Below are positions 26,801 to 34,767 of a stretch of 46,762 bases of DNA, one piece after another; position 1 is the stretch's first letter; the number at the start of each line of letters is the position of its first letter. The notes under the pieces are model-generated. The model had not been told where the DNA came from, made no database searches, and saw nothing but the letters and a program-made list of their open reading frames with translations. The translations under genes were made by a program, and so were the position numbers. The stretch is from an uncultured Eubacteriales bacterium (lineage in GTDB: Bacteria; Bacillota; Clostridia; Peptostreptococcales; Anaerovoracaceae), in contig ONRQ01000006.1 in NCBI GenBank assembly GCA_900320285.1, positions 1-46,762 of the forward strand, written 5' to 3'.

Positions 26801-27196
26801 AAGGCAGAAAACAGGGCTTTCTATACTGGCACTCATGACAATAACACTCTTGTCGGCTTCCTTAAGGAAAGGGCCGGCGGAGAGAGGTACGAAGACCGTG
26901 ATCATATAGAAGGCGACTCATCAGAGATGGGGAGCACTGTTGAAGCGCTTGCAGTTATCCGCAGGATCTACGAAAGTCCTGCAGTTCTTGCAATGGTTCA
27001 GTTGCAGGATGTGCTCATGCTCGGAGAAGAAGCCCGTATGAACGTACCGGGTGTACCGGAGGGTAACTGGACATGGAAGATGCCGGGCGAGACGGTTGAA
27101 GAAGCATTCCTTGAATCTGAGTCACGCCTGAAATGGTTCAATGCTTTAGCTGAGAGAACCGGACGTAAAGACAGTGAGAACGGAGAAACGGAATGA
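23837..27196 (+). CDS. GH13 alpha-glucosidase/amylase fused to GH77 4-alpha-glucanotransferase
   Basis: A 1119-residue two-enzyme protein. Residues 1 to about 125 form a beta-sandwich like the N-domain of neopullulanase-type enzymes. The GH13 barrel follows (YQIFPDRF near 136; nucleophile Asp in GWRLDVADE near 365; acid Glu in GEVWED near 394; third Asp in GSHDRAR near 468). From about 655 a complete GH77 (MalQ-type) domain begins: ICHISSLPEGKLG, PVNPAGMGNSPYSS, nucleophile in LRIDHFRG (near 897), acid in VEDLG (near 949), THDNN near 1000. Together the activities would trim and disproportionate maltodextrins from glycogen breakdown. No signal peptide, so cytoplasmic. It starts 2 bases after glgA and overlaps the next gene by 4. 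Confidence 0.9.
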   Translation: MKIIHDSRNAEYREPFGAAQTGTKVSLAIKINDPTPESVKLMLWHGDDPDIDYLEMREEGDGRYAASFSLPDEGCLVWYAFEIEIEHDDSRAVFYYGNNTEDLGGEGRVYVDDPHRYQITVYKASEVPEWYKNGIVYQIFPDRFARDEGWRERTEAANKKINDRRRDMKRIIQEDWTRQAFYVRDETGKVVEWPMPGGSLKGIEERLDYLRSLGVTCIYLNPVFEGSSNHRYDTGDYMHIDGALGTDADFEDLAAAAKDRGMRIILDGVFSHTGADSIYFDKVGNYAKMHPGEENAAGAWANEDSPYRSWFKFDKNERYGYSSWWGVEDLPEVDENDPSYREFILGEDGVVAHWMKKGASGWRLDVADELPDSFIAETRARIKATDPEGLLLGEVWEDASNKISYGERRKYFMGDELDSTMHYPLRDILLDYVNYTIGSAGAVDRLMNIAENYPPQNFYATLNLLGSHDRARIMTMMAAEEDYKSATKKVKLLSTLQYCLPGVPCIYYGDEAGLMGGTDPANRSGYPWGFENLDLGYHYRMLGLLYDEHPALKDGGFEFLSGRYGIDEDILAFTRTGRDAAGTEETILVLANRRYEPAEINLSGIDGLKCGYALELLTSRELPVDEDGSLGIIKMESLSAMMISLRAEKPETEDLGRSAGVICHISSLPEGKLGKGAKDFVDKIASAGFTIWQVLPVNPAGMGNSPYSSYAAFAGEPAFVDFEELPDTEGYYSFIKDNGYWLHDYIAFNLLKEMNDKKPWYKWPEKYKNADPLTFISTLSEEQKMRASRLVGEQYCFYSQWKELKEYANSKGVRLMGDLPMYMAADSADVWANKHLFRMNDTGTQSVHAGVPPDAFSKIGQDWGNPLYDWEVLKEDGYGWWLRRIRQCAERFDILRIDHFRGLSEYYAIPEGGEPKDGCWQHSAGLRFLADMRGMLRAEGFKMKLLVEDLGHLDDGVKNLLKLSGLPGMDIWQFSADEMMRMCEEEPEKAENRAFYTGTHDNNTLVGFLKERAGGERYEDRDHIEGDSSEMGSTVEALAVIRRIYESPAVLAMVQLQDVLMLGEEARMNVPGVPEGNWTWKMPGETVEEAFLESESRLKWFNALAERTGRKDSENGETE

Positions 27197-28437
27197 TCCG
27201 CAACATAGTTTTTGACATAGGAAACGTACTCATAGGGTTTGAGCCCATGGACTACCTTACTTCGCTTTTCGGCGAGAAAAAGGCTGTCCGGATAGCAGAA
27301 GCGGTATTCGGGTCCGGATACTGGCAGGAGCTCGACATCGCAAGGCTCAGCGTAGAAGAGATCCTTGAACTCTTCTATAGTGGCGCGCCGGATCTTCGAA
27401 ATGAGATAAAAGAAGCCTTCTATCGCATAGGCGAGTGCGTTACCAGGCTGGAATGGCCGGTACCGCTGATAGATTCACTAAAAGAAAAAGGGTACCACGT
27501 GTATTTCCTTTCAAATATGTCCGAGCATGTGAAAGCTTCAAATACCGCTGCCTTCGATTTCGTCTCTCACATGGACGGAGGCATATGGTCATGCGATGTA
27601 CATACCATAAAACCCGGTGCGGAAATATATAAGCTGCTTTTTGATAAATATGGACTCGTCCCTGAAGAGAGCCTTTTCATCGATGATCACAAAGAGAATA
27701 TTGCTGTCGGAAAGAAACTCGGCATGAAGGGGATAGTCTTCAAAGACCATGACCAGCTTGTTGCCGATCTCGACAAGGCGCTCACCAAAGACGCCTCACA
27801 CGACAGGATAACGGTACTGTGCTACGGTGATTCCAACACATATGGCTATGACCCAGATACATGCGGAAGATATCCGTACGGAAAGCGCTGGACCACCTTG
27901 CTTGGAGAGAAACTTGGCGGCAGGTACGAGGTGATCCCTGAGGGCCTGAATGGCAGAACGACGGCATATGACAGACCGGGAGAAGCATGGAAAAACGGGG
28001 CAAGCAGCTTTACAGCCTGCCTCGGGACTCACAAGCCTGTGGACTTCGTAATAATTATGCTGGGCACCAACGACTGCAATGAAGAGCTTGGTCTGTCCGC
28101 TGAGGACATAGCAGACGGCATGGAAACTCTCGTAAAGATGGTTGAGAATGAGACTCCCGCGCTTCAGGGATATGTGCCTGAGATCATAGTTGCTGCTCCG
28201 GCTGCAATACAGGGAGATATTGAAAAGTCGCCGTTTGCTTGTAAACTCACATCCGGATCAGTGCAGAAATCTGTCGATATCGGACCGCTTTACAGGGAGA
28301 TTGCAGAACGTCACGATGTGAAGTATGCCGATGCGACAAGCGGCATAGAGGTATCTCCTGACTGTGAGCATCTGACCGAAGAAGGGCACAGACAGATCGC
28401 GGACCTTTTCTATGAAGTGATCAGGGCGATACCGTAA
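27193..28437 (+). CDS. YihX-like HAD phosphatase fused to SGNH esterase-like hydrolase
   Basis: 414 residues, two domains. Residues 1 to about 200 are a HAD-IA phosphatase: IVFDIGNVL (Asp8), FLSNMS, KPGAEIYK and FIDDHKENI are motifs I to IV in the YihX-like pattern; E. coli YihX is an alpha-glucose-1-phosphatase. Residues from about 208 form an SGNH hydrolase of the arylesterase/acyltransferase type: VLCYGDSNTYGY (Ser), NGRTT (Asn block), MLGTNDCN, and a C-terminal Asp/His (SPDCEHLTEEGH). The ATGA overlap with the glucanotransferase gene ties it to the glycogen operon, so glucose 1-phosphate is a plausible HAD substrate (inference). The ester substrate is unknown. Confidence 0.85.
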   Translation: MIRNIVFDIGNVLIGFEPMDYLTSLFGEKKAVRIAEAVFGSGYWQELDIARLSVEEILELFYSGAPDLRNEIKEAFYRIGECVTRLEWPVPLIDSLKEKGYHVYFLSNMSEHVKASNTAAFDFVSHMDGGIWSCDVHTIKPGAEIYKLLFDKYGLVPEESLFIDDHKENIAVGKKLGMKGIVFKDHDQLVADLDKALTKDASHDRITVLCYGDSNTYGYDPDTCGRYPYGKRWTTLLGEKLGGRYEVIPEGLNGRTTAYDRPGEAWKNGASSFTACLGTHKPVDFVIIMLGTNDCNEELGLSAEDIADGMETLVKMVENETPALQGYVPEIIVAAPAAIQGDIEKSPFACKLTSGSVQKSVDIGPLYREIAERHDVKYADATSGIEVSPDCEHLTEEGHRQIADLFYEVIRAIP

Positions 28438-28453
28438 GCAAAGAGAGGAAAGA

Positions 28454-30160
28454 ATGATAAAGTTCAGTGAGATCCCGTATACACGGCCTGAGATCGGAGA
28501 AGTTAAAGACGAATTACAGAAGATTACAGCAGAATTCAAAGCTGCTGCATCCTATGAGGAAGCCAGAGACGTATTCATACGCAAGGATGCTCTGGAGCGT
28601 CACATCGAGTCTGTGTCGACAGTGGCTCAGATCCGCCACTCAATAGATACCAGAGACGAGTTTTACGAAAAGGAAGTCCTGTTCTGGAACAAGGCATTCC
28701 CTGAACTTCAGGAATACTTTCAGATATGGACGGAAGCTCTTCTGACTTCGCCTTTCCGCAGCGAGCTTGAATCGGAATTCGGGGATGTAGTGTTCCTTAA
28801 CGCCGAGATCGAGCTCAGGACTTTTGATCCTTCGATAATTCCTCTTCTGCAGGAAGAAAACGATCTGACAATGGAGTATCAGAAACTCCTGGCAAGTGCA
28901 CAGATACCTTTCCGCGGCAAAATCTATACTATAGCCCAGCTGGGACCTTTCAAAAGCGATGCTGATGATGAAATAAGGCTTGCGGCATGGAAGGCAGAAG
29001 GCAGCTGGTATAAAGATAATCAGAAAAAGCTTGATGAGTACTATGACAGGCTTGTTGAGATACGTCATGAAATGAGTCAGAAACTGGGACTCAAGGATTT
29101 CGTGGAGCTTGGATATTACAGAATGGTCCGCAATTGCTATGACAGGAATGATGTGGATAAGTTCCGCGAGGCAGTACGCAAATATATAGTTCCGGTAGCT
29201 GACAGCATCAGAAGAAGACAGGCAGAGAGACTGGGAATGCAGTATCCGCTGAGTTTTGCCGACAATGCGCTTATGTTCCGTTCAGGAAACCCGAAGCCTT
29301 CCGGCGATGTAAACGACATACTGGGGGCAGCCAGCAGGTTTTATGACACACTTTCGCCTGAGACCGGCGAATTCTGGAGCATCATGATGGAAGGAGAGCT
29401 GCTTGATCTTCTTTCCACTGAGGGAAAAGAAGGCGGTGGCTACTGCACAAGCATACATGATTATGAAGTACCGTTCATATTCGCAAATTTCAACGGTACG
29501 AGGGGGGATGTAGAGACCGTTACGCACGAAGCGGGTCATGCATTTGCCGACTGGATGAACAGGAAACGTATACCTGTGGAGACAGTCTGGCCAAGTCTGG
29601 AAGGCTGTGAGGTACATTCGATGAGCATGGAGTTTTTCGCATGGAAAGCAGCGGAAGATTTCTTCGGGGATGACGCAAGAAAATTTCTCTACAGTCATCT
29701 GGCGGAATCGTTTATGTTTATCCCATACGGCACAATGGTAGACCACTTCCAGCACAGCGTTTTTGAGCATCCTGAGATGACTCCGGCTGAACGTCATGCT
29801 GAATGGAAGAGACTGCTTGGAATATATATGCCTTGGCTGAGGCTGGACGGCGAGATTCCGTTCTATTCGGAAGGCGAGGGATGGCAGAGGCAGCATCATA
29901 TATACGTCAGGCCTTTCTACTACATCGACTACTGCCTGGCACAGACTGTGGCGCTTTGTTTCTGGGCAATGATACAGAACGATTACAATGACGCCTGGGA
30001 ACACTATATGGCGTACACTAAGATGGGCGGCTCGAAAGTGTTCACAAAACTTCTCGAAGATGCCGGACTGCCAGGTCCGTTCGATGAAGAAACGATCAGG
30101 GCAGTCTGCAAAAGGGCCGATGCATATCTTTCGGCTTATGACCTTACAGGTATCAAGTGA
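28454..30160 (+). CDS. M3 family oligoendopeptidase
   Basis: 568 residues of the PepF/M3 metallopeptidase type. The zinc motif is THEAGHAFADW (HExxH near 358-362) and the third ligand Glu lies in HSMSMEFF about 30 residues later. Cytoplasmic, no signal. It cleaves short peptides in homologues. GAGAGGAAAG precedes the ATG. It is 16 bases behind the HAD-SGNH gene and is the last plus-strand gene of the long run before convergent genes. Confidence 0.92.
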   Translation: MIKFSEIPYTRPEIGEVKDELQKITAEFKAAASYEEARDVFIRKDALERHIESVSTVAQIRHSIDTRDEFYEKEVLFWNKAFPELQEYFQIWTEALLTSPFRSELESEFGDVVFLNAEIELRTFDPSIIPLLQEENDLTMEYQKLLASAQIPFRGKIYTIAQLGPFKSDADDEIRLAAWKAEGSWYKDNQKKLDEYYDRLVEIRHEMSQKLGLKDFVELGYYRMVRNCYDRNDVDKFREAVRKYIVPVADSIRRRQAERLGMQYPLSFADNALMFRSGNPKPSGDVNDILGAASRFYDTLSPETGEFWSIMMEGELLDLLSTEGKEGGGYCTSIHDYEVPFIFANFNGTRGDVETVTHEAGHAFADWMNRKRIPVETVWPSLEGCEVHSMSMEFFAWKAAEDFFGDDARKFLYSHLAESFMFIPYGTMVDHFQHSVFEHPEMTPAERHAEWKRLLGIYMPWLRLDGEIPFYSEGEGWQRQHHIYVRPFYYIDYCLAQTVALCFWAMIQNDYNDAWEHYMAYTKMGGSKVFTKLLEDAGLPGPFDEETIRAVCKRADAYLSAYDLTGIK

Positions 30161-30181
30161 TCCCCGTAAGGTAAAATTCCA

Positions 30182-31444
30182 TTAGTTTTTCTTATACAGA
30201 ATATCCATATCAACATCTCCGTTAATGCCGGAGATCTTACCGGTGCAGCTTGCCTGCCACAGAATATACGGACCTTTGTAGTCCGTTTTTTCTGTGTAAT
30301 GGGCAAGCCATACCGGCCTTATGTCTGTATTCTCCCATATCTTTTCCAGATAGTTTTTGCTTCCGTAGAGCATGCATCCGTAGCCGGCCTGTGACAGCTC
30401 GTCTGCGAAGGCATCATAAAGCTTGTTGAGCTGATGCAGGCTCATACCATAGTCCTGGAAGTTATCGAAATCCTCCCAGTCAAACGCCACAGGAAAATCA
30501 AGATTGCCGCCATCAAGAGTATCGATGATCCAGTCGGCCGACTTGCGAACCTGTTCCTCTGTGTTGTCAGTGCAGTACAGATAGACACCGGTCTTGAGCC
30601 CTGCTGCTTTGGCACCCTGGAGATTGCGGGTGAATGTCTTGTCGATTTTGATCTCGCCATCGGATGTATATCCGATTCTTATGATAACGAACTCGCAGCC
30701 GGCTTTCTTTACGGCCTTGAAGTCGATGTCGTCCTGCCATGCCGAAACATCTATTCCGAAAGATTTGCCTTCTCCCTTATTTGCAGAAATGAAATCCGCG
30801 AAATTTGTCTTGTCCGCCGTATAATCGGCAGAAGGCAGTTCATCCGTGACTTCTACCTTAAGATCCCACTCTGTAGTATTGCCTGACGAGTCCGTCACCT
30901 TTACATGAAGAGGGTACTCTCCGTTTTTTTCCATGTTGACGTCGCCGTCGACTGATAGCAGAGGCGTAGGGTCAGCATTATCTCCATACGCGATCAGATC
31001 GTTGATGTCAAATTCAGTACCGCGCTCGAGTAACGCATTGTCCCAGCTCCATATTTTCAGAGGAGGGGTGCTGTCGGTGACGGTATAGGACAGTTTAAAT
31101 TCTTTTGTCGGATTAAGAAGACCTCCAAATAAAGACTTTGAGGCCGTATATACCATACCTTTGTTGCCGACTGACTCGGTGTCCAATGAATCATACTCGG
31201 GATAAATATCGCCTGCTGATTCCTTTACATAGCTCATTGAAGGAGCGCTTTCACCGAATTCAAGGGCCGGTGAATCCTCGGTAAATGTGACCGAAAGAGA
31301 ATCGTAGGCAGTTTTATAAAAGTACGCTACAGAGCCTGCTATGGCAGCAGCAAGTATGAGTATAAGGATAAGCATGGCTTTCAGCAGCCCGTGCTTTTTC
31401 TTTTTTTTGACTACTGGTTCTTCTTTATATCTGTCGCTTCTCAT
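30182..31444 (-). CDS. Membrane-anchored GH25 lysozyme
   Basis: 420 residues. A Lys-rich N-terminus and one hydrophobic segment (about residues 18-40) form an uncleaved signal anchor. Two Ig-like beta domains follow (one ends KVTDSSGNTTEW, about 165-180). The C-terminal GH25 muramidase domain starts near 225 (FGIDVSAWQDDIDF) and has the catalytic VAFDWEDF. It cleaves peptidoglycan between MurNAc and GlcNAc, probably in cell-wall turnover. GGAGG lies 8 bases before the start. It is divergent from the YlmH-like gene. Confidence 0.92.
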   Translation of the reverse strand: MRSDRYKEEPVVKKKKKHGLLKAMLILILILAAAIAGSVAYFYKTAYDSLSVTFTEDSPALEFGESAPSMSYVKESAGDIYPEYDSLDTESVGNKGMVYTASKSLFGGLLNPTKEFKLSYTVTDSTPPLKIWSWDNALLERGTEFDINDLIAYGDNADPTPLLSVDGDVNMEKNGEYPLHVKVTDSSGNTTEWDLKVEVTDELPSADYTADKTNFADFISANKGEGKSFGIDVSAWQDDIDFKAVKKAGCEFVIIRIGYTSDGEIKIDKTFTRNLQGAKAAGLKTGVYLYCTDNTEEQVRKSADWIIDTLDGGNLDFPVAFDWEDFDNFQDYGMSLHQLNKLYDAFADELSQAGYGCMLYGSKNYLEKIWENTDIRPVWLAHYTEKTDYKGPYILWQASCTGKISGINGDVDMDILYKKN

Positions 31445-31486
31445 TAAGCTTCCTCCGGCAGTTTGATGGTATTATCAATATGCATA

Positions 31487-31515
31487 ATCGTAGTATTAAA
31501 AAGCCGCAAAGTCAA
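31487..31515 (-). promoter_or_regulatory. Promoter for the GH25 lysozyme gene
   Basis: On the minus strand TTGACT (31510-31515) and TACGAT (31487-31492) are 17 bases apart. Transcription would start near 31480, 36 bases before the ATG. Confidence 0.65.
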
Positions 31516-31524
31516 ATTTACATA

Positions 31525-31533
31525 TGGTACAAT
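31525..31533 (+). promoter_or_regulatory. Extended -10 promoter abutting the ylmH-like start codon
   Basis: TGGTACAAT is an extended -10 element (TG-N-TACAAT). Its usual start point, six or seven bases downstream, falls on the A of ATG 31540. No good -35 is visible, as is common for extended -10 promoters. It faces away from the lysozyme promoter, 10 bases from that promoter's -35. Confidence 0.55.
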
Positions 31534-31539
31534 ACGCGT

Positions 31540-32301
31540 ATGACAAAAGACGAACTGATAACAGCAAGAATAGAAGACCGGATCTCTCAGTGCCGCGACG
31601 GTTATTACGTGACCAGTACAGGACTGCTCGATACACATGAGCAGGCTCTGGCCATTGCATCATCGAGGCATGCGGCAGGCGTCAGAACTTTCATGTATGG
31701 AGGATACGATGAAGCCGAACGCAGGATGCTTGTCTGTGTTCCGAAGGATCTGCCTGTAAGTGACGGGGAGGCTGTTGAAGGACTGCTCAGGGTCTTAAGA
31801 GTAAAGCTTCCTGCCATATCCCGTGAACTCAGCCACAGAGATTATCTAGGGTCGCTGCTTGGACTTGGCATAGAACGGAGACTGACAGGAGACATCCTTG
31901 TAAGGGATGGCGGCGCAGATATCATTATAGTTCCGGGAATTGAGGAATTCCTCCTTAAGGAGCTGCACCGTATAGGCTCCGTGGAAGTGAAGACCGAAGC
32001 TGCTGATGTGAGTGAGCTTATAGTGCCTGAGGCCAGGGTCGAATATATAAGAGACAGTGTCAGTTCCATAAGGCTTGACAGTGTAGTATCTTCGGCATTC
32101 AGGCTGTCCAGAAGCAAGGCTGCTGAAGCGATACGAAGGGGATTGGTATCAGTAGATCACGCCGAGTGTTTAAAGCCCGATGCAGCCGTCCCTGAGGGAT
32201 CAGCGATCGTTCTTAAAGGGAAGGGAAAGGCTGTTCTTGAAGAGACAGGAGGAGAGTCCCGGAAGGGGCGTATACGCATAGTCATAAAGCGATTTATATG
32301 A
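31540..32301 (+). CDS. YlmH-family S4-domain RNA-binding protein
   Basis: 253 residues. The N-terminal YlmH domain (DRISQCRDGYYVTSTGLLD; RDYLGSLLGLGIERRLTGDI) is followed by an S4 RNA-binding domain near 180-230 (RLDSVVSSAFRLSRSKAAEA). In Bacillus YlmH sits by division genes and is implicated in cell division and rescue of stalled ribosomes; here it stands alone. I start at ATG 31540, where homology begins; no Shine-Dalgarno is present and the extended -10 above suggests a leaderless mRNA. The frame is open to 31480, also without a ribosome site. Confidence 0.85.
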   Translation: MTKDELITARIEDRISQCRDGYYVTSTGLLDTHEQALAIASSRHAAGVRTFMYGGYDEAERRMLVCVPKDLPVSDGEAVEGLLRVLRVKLPAISRELSHRDYLGSLLGLGIERRLTGDILVRDGGADIIIVPGIEEFLLKELHRIGSVEVKTEAADVSELIVPEARVEYIRDSVSSIRLDSVVSSAFRLSRSKAAEAIRRGLVSVDHAECLKPDAAVPEGSAIVLKGKGKAVLEETGGESRKGRIRIVIKRFI

Positions 32302-32308
32302 TGAAAAT

Positions 32309-32348
32309 AATAAAGAACCCGCAGGACAATTTCTGCGGGTTCTTTATT
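32309..32348. terminator. Bidirectional terminator between convergent genes
   Basis: A perfect 16-bp stem (32309-32324 with 32333-32348), GC core ACCCGCAG, 8-base loop, and A/T ends that give a T-tract in both directions. It lies between the ylmH-like gene and the DUF3048 gene. Confidence 0.9.
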
Positions 32349-32369
32349 CAGATGAGTTGGATGAATATA

Positions 32370-33614
32370 TTATTTGGAAGAAACTTTACCCCCGTTATTG
32401 CTTGAGATCCATCCGATCCAGGTCTTACCTACGTTGAGGTTCTGGAGTACATAAGAGTTTGCCAGAGCCTCTTCTTCACTCAGTTCTTCGCCTTCTTCCG
32501 GTTCAGGAGAAACGATTACATACTTGTTGTAAACCGGCCATTCTGCATTTTCGTCTGCTTTGACAGTTTCTATTGCTGATGCCAGATTCTCGTCGTTGGT
32601 AGTTTTTGCGGTTTCTGCATCAGTAGCAGGATCGATAAGCTCGAGCTTGCCGTCATTTATCTGCCATTTGATATCTTTTACTGTTCCCTTGCTGAAGAGC
32701 TTGCCGTCGCCTCCCTTGAGCTTGTAATCACAGTAGGTTACGCTTCCGGCGCTTCCCGGGCCTTCATAACCTTCTTTTGTGATGTATTCTGTCTCATCGG
32801 AGAGTACAAGCAGGTTCTCTCTGGCGAGGTCATTCTCAAAACTGCTGGAGTGATACATTCCGTCTTCTTCGCTGTAAGTCCAGTATGTATCCTCAAATGC
32901 TTTTTCGGAGTACTTAACGCCTACCTGTGTAGCTGCGGTTTCACTGACTGGCTCTGTGACCCTGTTGAAGGCGAGCTTTGTGTATTCCTTTGGCTCTGTC
33001 CTGAAGCCTTCATTCTTAATGGTTGCAGGGACTTTTTCGCCGTAGATGATACCGCGGTGCTCAACATTGACTGCTCTGGTGGTATCTCTGCCATACATGC
33101 CTTCCTGGTCATCGAGATACATCTGGTCGATATGGTCGACCTTGTCACGCTTGAATACCGTCTTGGCTCCGATATAATCTCCCTTTGAATGGCTCATTCC
33201 CCAGTGGATAAAGATGGAGTCGAAGAGCTCGGAGAATTTAACGAAAGGCGGACGTGCGCTTCTTGTAGGTCCGATGATCTCAGGAAGCTTTTCATAGTCA
33301 GCGTAGAGCCAGAGTGTTCTGGTTATTCCGCCCTCTACCTCTCCCTGAAGAATGATGTCAGGCGAGTAGTTTTCGTCATCCATTCCCCACTGAGGTCTTG
33401 CATCAGGTGCATTCTCAACTACGAATGCCGCGACACGTCTTCCGGCTGCAGCTTCATCATAACCTTGCTCAGCTGTAGCACCTGTCAGAGAGTTGCTTGG
33501 CGGTGCCTCAGGCTCTTCAGGATCCGGCTGACCGCAGGCCGAAAGGAGAGTAGTGCCAATCATTGTGATGCAGAGAAGCATCACGAGTAATAGTTTGCTT
33601 CTTTCTTTTTTCAT
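32370..33614 (-). CDS. DUF3048 (YerB-like) lipoprotein
   Basis: 414 residues with a lipoprotein signal: MKKERSK, hydrophobic core, lipobox LSAC with Cys27, then an acidic linker (PDPEEPEAPP). The mature part matches DUF3048: AFVVENAPDARPQWGMDD, then GPTRSARPPFVKFSELFDSI and IHWGMSHSKGD. The family is extracytoplasmic and of unknown function. Start 33614 is fixed by AGGAGGT 6 bases upstream; the longer frame to 33701 has no ribosome site. Confidence 0.88.
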   Translation of the reverse strand: MKKERSKLLLVMLLCITMIGTTLLSACGQPDPEEPEAPPSNSLTGATAEQGYDEAAAGRRVAAFVVENAPDARPQWGMDDENYSPDIILQGEVEGGITRTLWLYADYEKLPEIIGPTRSARPPFVKFSELFDSIFIHWGMSHSKGDYIGAKTVFKRDKVDHIDQMYLDDQEGMYGRDTTRAVNVEHRGIIYGEKVPATIKNEGFRTEPKEYTKLAFNRVTEPVSETAATQVGVKYSEKAFEDTYWTYSEEDGMYHSSSFENDLARENLLVLSDETEYITKEGYEGPGSAGSVTYCDYKLKGGDGKLFSKGTVKDIKWQINDGKLELIDPATDAETAKTTNDENLASAIETVKADENAEWPVYNKYVIVSPEPEEGEELSEEEALANSYVLQNLNVGKTWIGWISSNNGGKVSSK

Positions 33615-33694
33615 ATAATTACCTCCTGACGCTATGTCAGTAAATATTCGTACGTAGATATCATACATTATACATAATTTATTAGTCCTGCATC

Positions 33695-33724
33695 TTAACA
33701 CAAATTCATAGAATATGTTATAGT
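33695..33724 (+). promoter_or_regulatory. Promoter for the pyridoxal-type kinase gene
   Basis: TTAACA (33695-33700) and TATAGT (33719-33724) are 18 bases apart. Start near 33731, about 45 bases before the ATG. On the opposite strand a TATAAT (33667-33672) may serve the lipoprotein gene, though no fitting -35 was found. Confidence 0.55.
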
Positions 33725-33775
33725 ATGAGGCGGTATTAAAGGGACTGAGATTTGTTTCAGGGGGTATATAGCAAA

Positions 33776-34606
33776 ATGAAAAGAATTCTTACGGTACAGG
33801 ACATTTCATGCCTTGGAAAGTGCTCCATCACGATCGCGCTTCCGGTCATCTCGGCACTTGGTGTTGAGTGCGTTATTCTGCCGACGGCGGTTCTTTCCAA
33901 CCATACTCTTTTTAAGAGCTTTACGGTTAAGGACCTGACAGATCAGATCGAGCCTATATGCGAGAAGTGGCAGGATGAAGGCGTTGAATTCGATGCGATA
34001 TATACAGGCTATCTGGGCTCCATCGAGCAGATCGATATGATGAAAGATCTGTTCAGAAAATTTGGCGGGGGCGAAGACAAGCTCATTTTTGTTGATCCTG
34101 TAATGGCAGACCGCGGAAAGCTTTACCCGGCCTTCGATATGGCTTACGCTCGCAAAAATACCGAGCTTTGCTCATGCGCTGATATGATAGTCCCGAATAT
34201 TACTGAGGCCTGCATAATGACTGATACCGAGTATCGCGAAGAGTACGATGAGGCGTACATTAAAGAACTGCTTTCAAAGGTAGTTAACCTCGGCGCGCGC
34301 ATCAGTGTGCTCACAGGTATTTCCCTCAGCGAAGGCAAGACAGGCATAATGGGATACGATAAGAAGAAAGACGAGCTGTACGTCTATCAGAATGACAAAA
34401 TAGGAGCGATGTTCCACGGAACAGGCGATCTGTTCTCCAGCACTGCTATCGGAGAGATGATGCATGGCAAGGACTGGAAAGATGCTATGAGGATCGCGGC
34501 AGATTATACCGCTCATACTATTAAGGTAACTATGAATGACCCTAAGAAACCTTGGTATGGAGTAAACTTCGAGGAGACCATCCCGGCGCTGGTCGCAATG
34601 GAATAA
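33776..34606 (+). CDS. Pyridoxal/pyridoxamine kinase-like protein
   Basis: 276 residues of the ribokinase-like B6 kinase family, which makes pyridoxal 5'-phosphate (needed by glycogen phosphorylase, among others). Features: VQDISCLGKCSITIALPV at the N-terminus, FVDPVMADRGKLY in the middle, VPNITEA, and the anion-hole/catalytic GTGDLFSS near 225-232. Start at ATG 33776 after AGGGGG; a TTG at 33752 is in frame but less well placed. PdxK/PdxY and ThiD-like kinases share these motifs; the missing ThiD hallmarks and the VLSNHT block favour a B6 kinase. Confidence 0.85.
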   Translation: MKRILTVQDISCLGKCSITIALPVISALGVECVILPTAVLSNHTLFKSFTVKDLTDQIEPICEKWQDEGVEFDAIYTGYLGSIEQIDMMKDLFRKFGGGEDKLIFVDPVMADRGKLYPAFDMAYARKNTELCSCADMIVPNITEACIMTDTEYREEYDEAYIKELLSKVVNLGARISVLTGISLSEGKTGIMGYDKKKDELYVYQNDKIGAMFHGTGDLFSSTAIGEMMHGKDWKDAMRIAADYTAHTIKVTMNDPKKPWYGVNFEETIPALVAME

Positions 34607-34619
34607 TCCGTATTTGTTA

Positions 34620-34648
34620 TTGAAGAATACAATCGCTCATATTATAAT
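34620..34648 (+). promoter_or_regulatory. Promoter for the tRNA-Ala transcript
   Basis: TTGAAG (34620-34625) and consensus TATAAT (34643-34648) are exactly 17 bases apart. Start near 34655, giving a leader of about 113 bases before the tRNA. Confidence 0.65.
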
Positions 34649-34763
34649 AGTCTCCGTGATCATAACGGCTTTGCCGTAATGATGAGACTATTGATCTTCG
34701 TCGGCAGGCTCCTACGATAGAATAGTCTCCGTGATCATAACGGCTTTGCCGTAATAATATGAG
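34636..34763. repeat. Nested direct and inverted repeats upstream of tRNA-Ala
   Basis: A 35-bp sequence occurs twice, identical, at 34646-34680 and 34721-34755 (75-bp period). Each holds an ACGGC-TTT-GCCGT hairpin. AATAGTCTC of either copy can pair with GAGACTATT at 34684-34692, so the first copy forms a long hairpin (34646-34692) and the second offers a competing partner. The whole block is bracketed by a perfect 10-bp inverted repeat, 34636-34645 with 34754-34763. Confidence 0.85.
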
Positions 34764-34767
34764 TTGT

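Noticed and set aside
30141-30172. ACCTTAC/GTAAGGT inverted repeat at the end of the peptidase gene as a terminator
   Set aside because: Only 7 bp, an 18-base loop and no T-tract on either strand.
34636-34763. Repeat block as a CRISPR array
   Set aside because: Only two repeat copies, one spacer-like interval that itself pairs with the repeat, and no cas genes.
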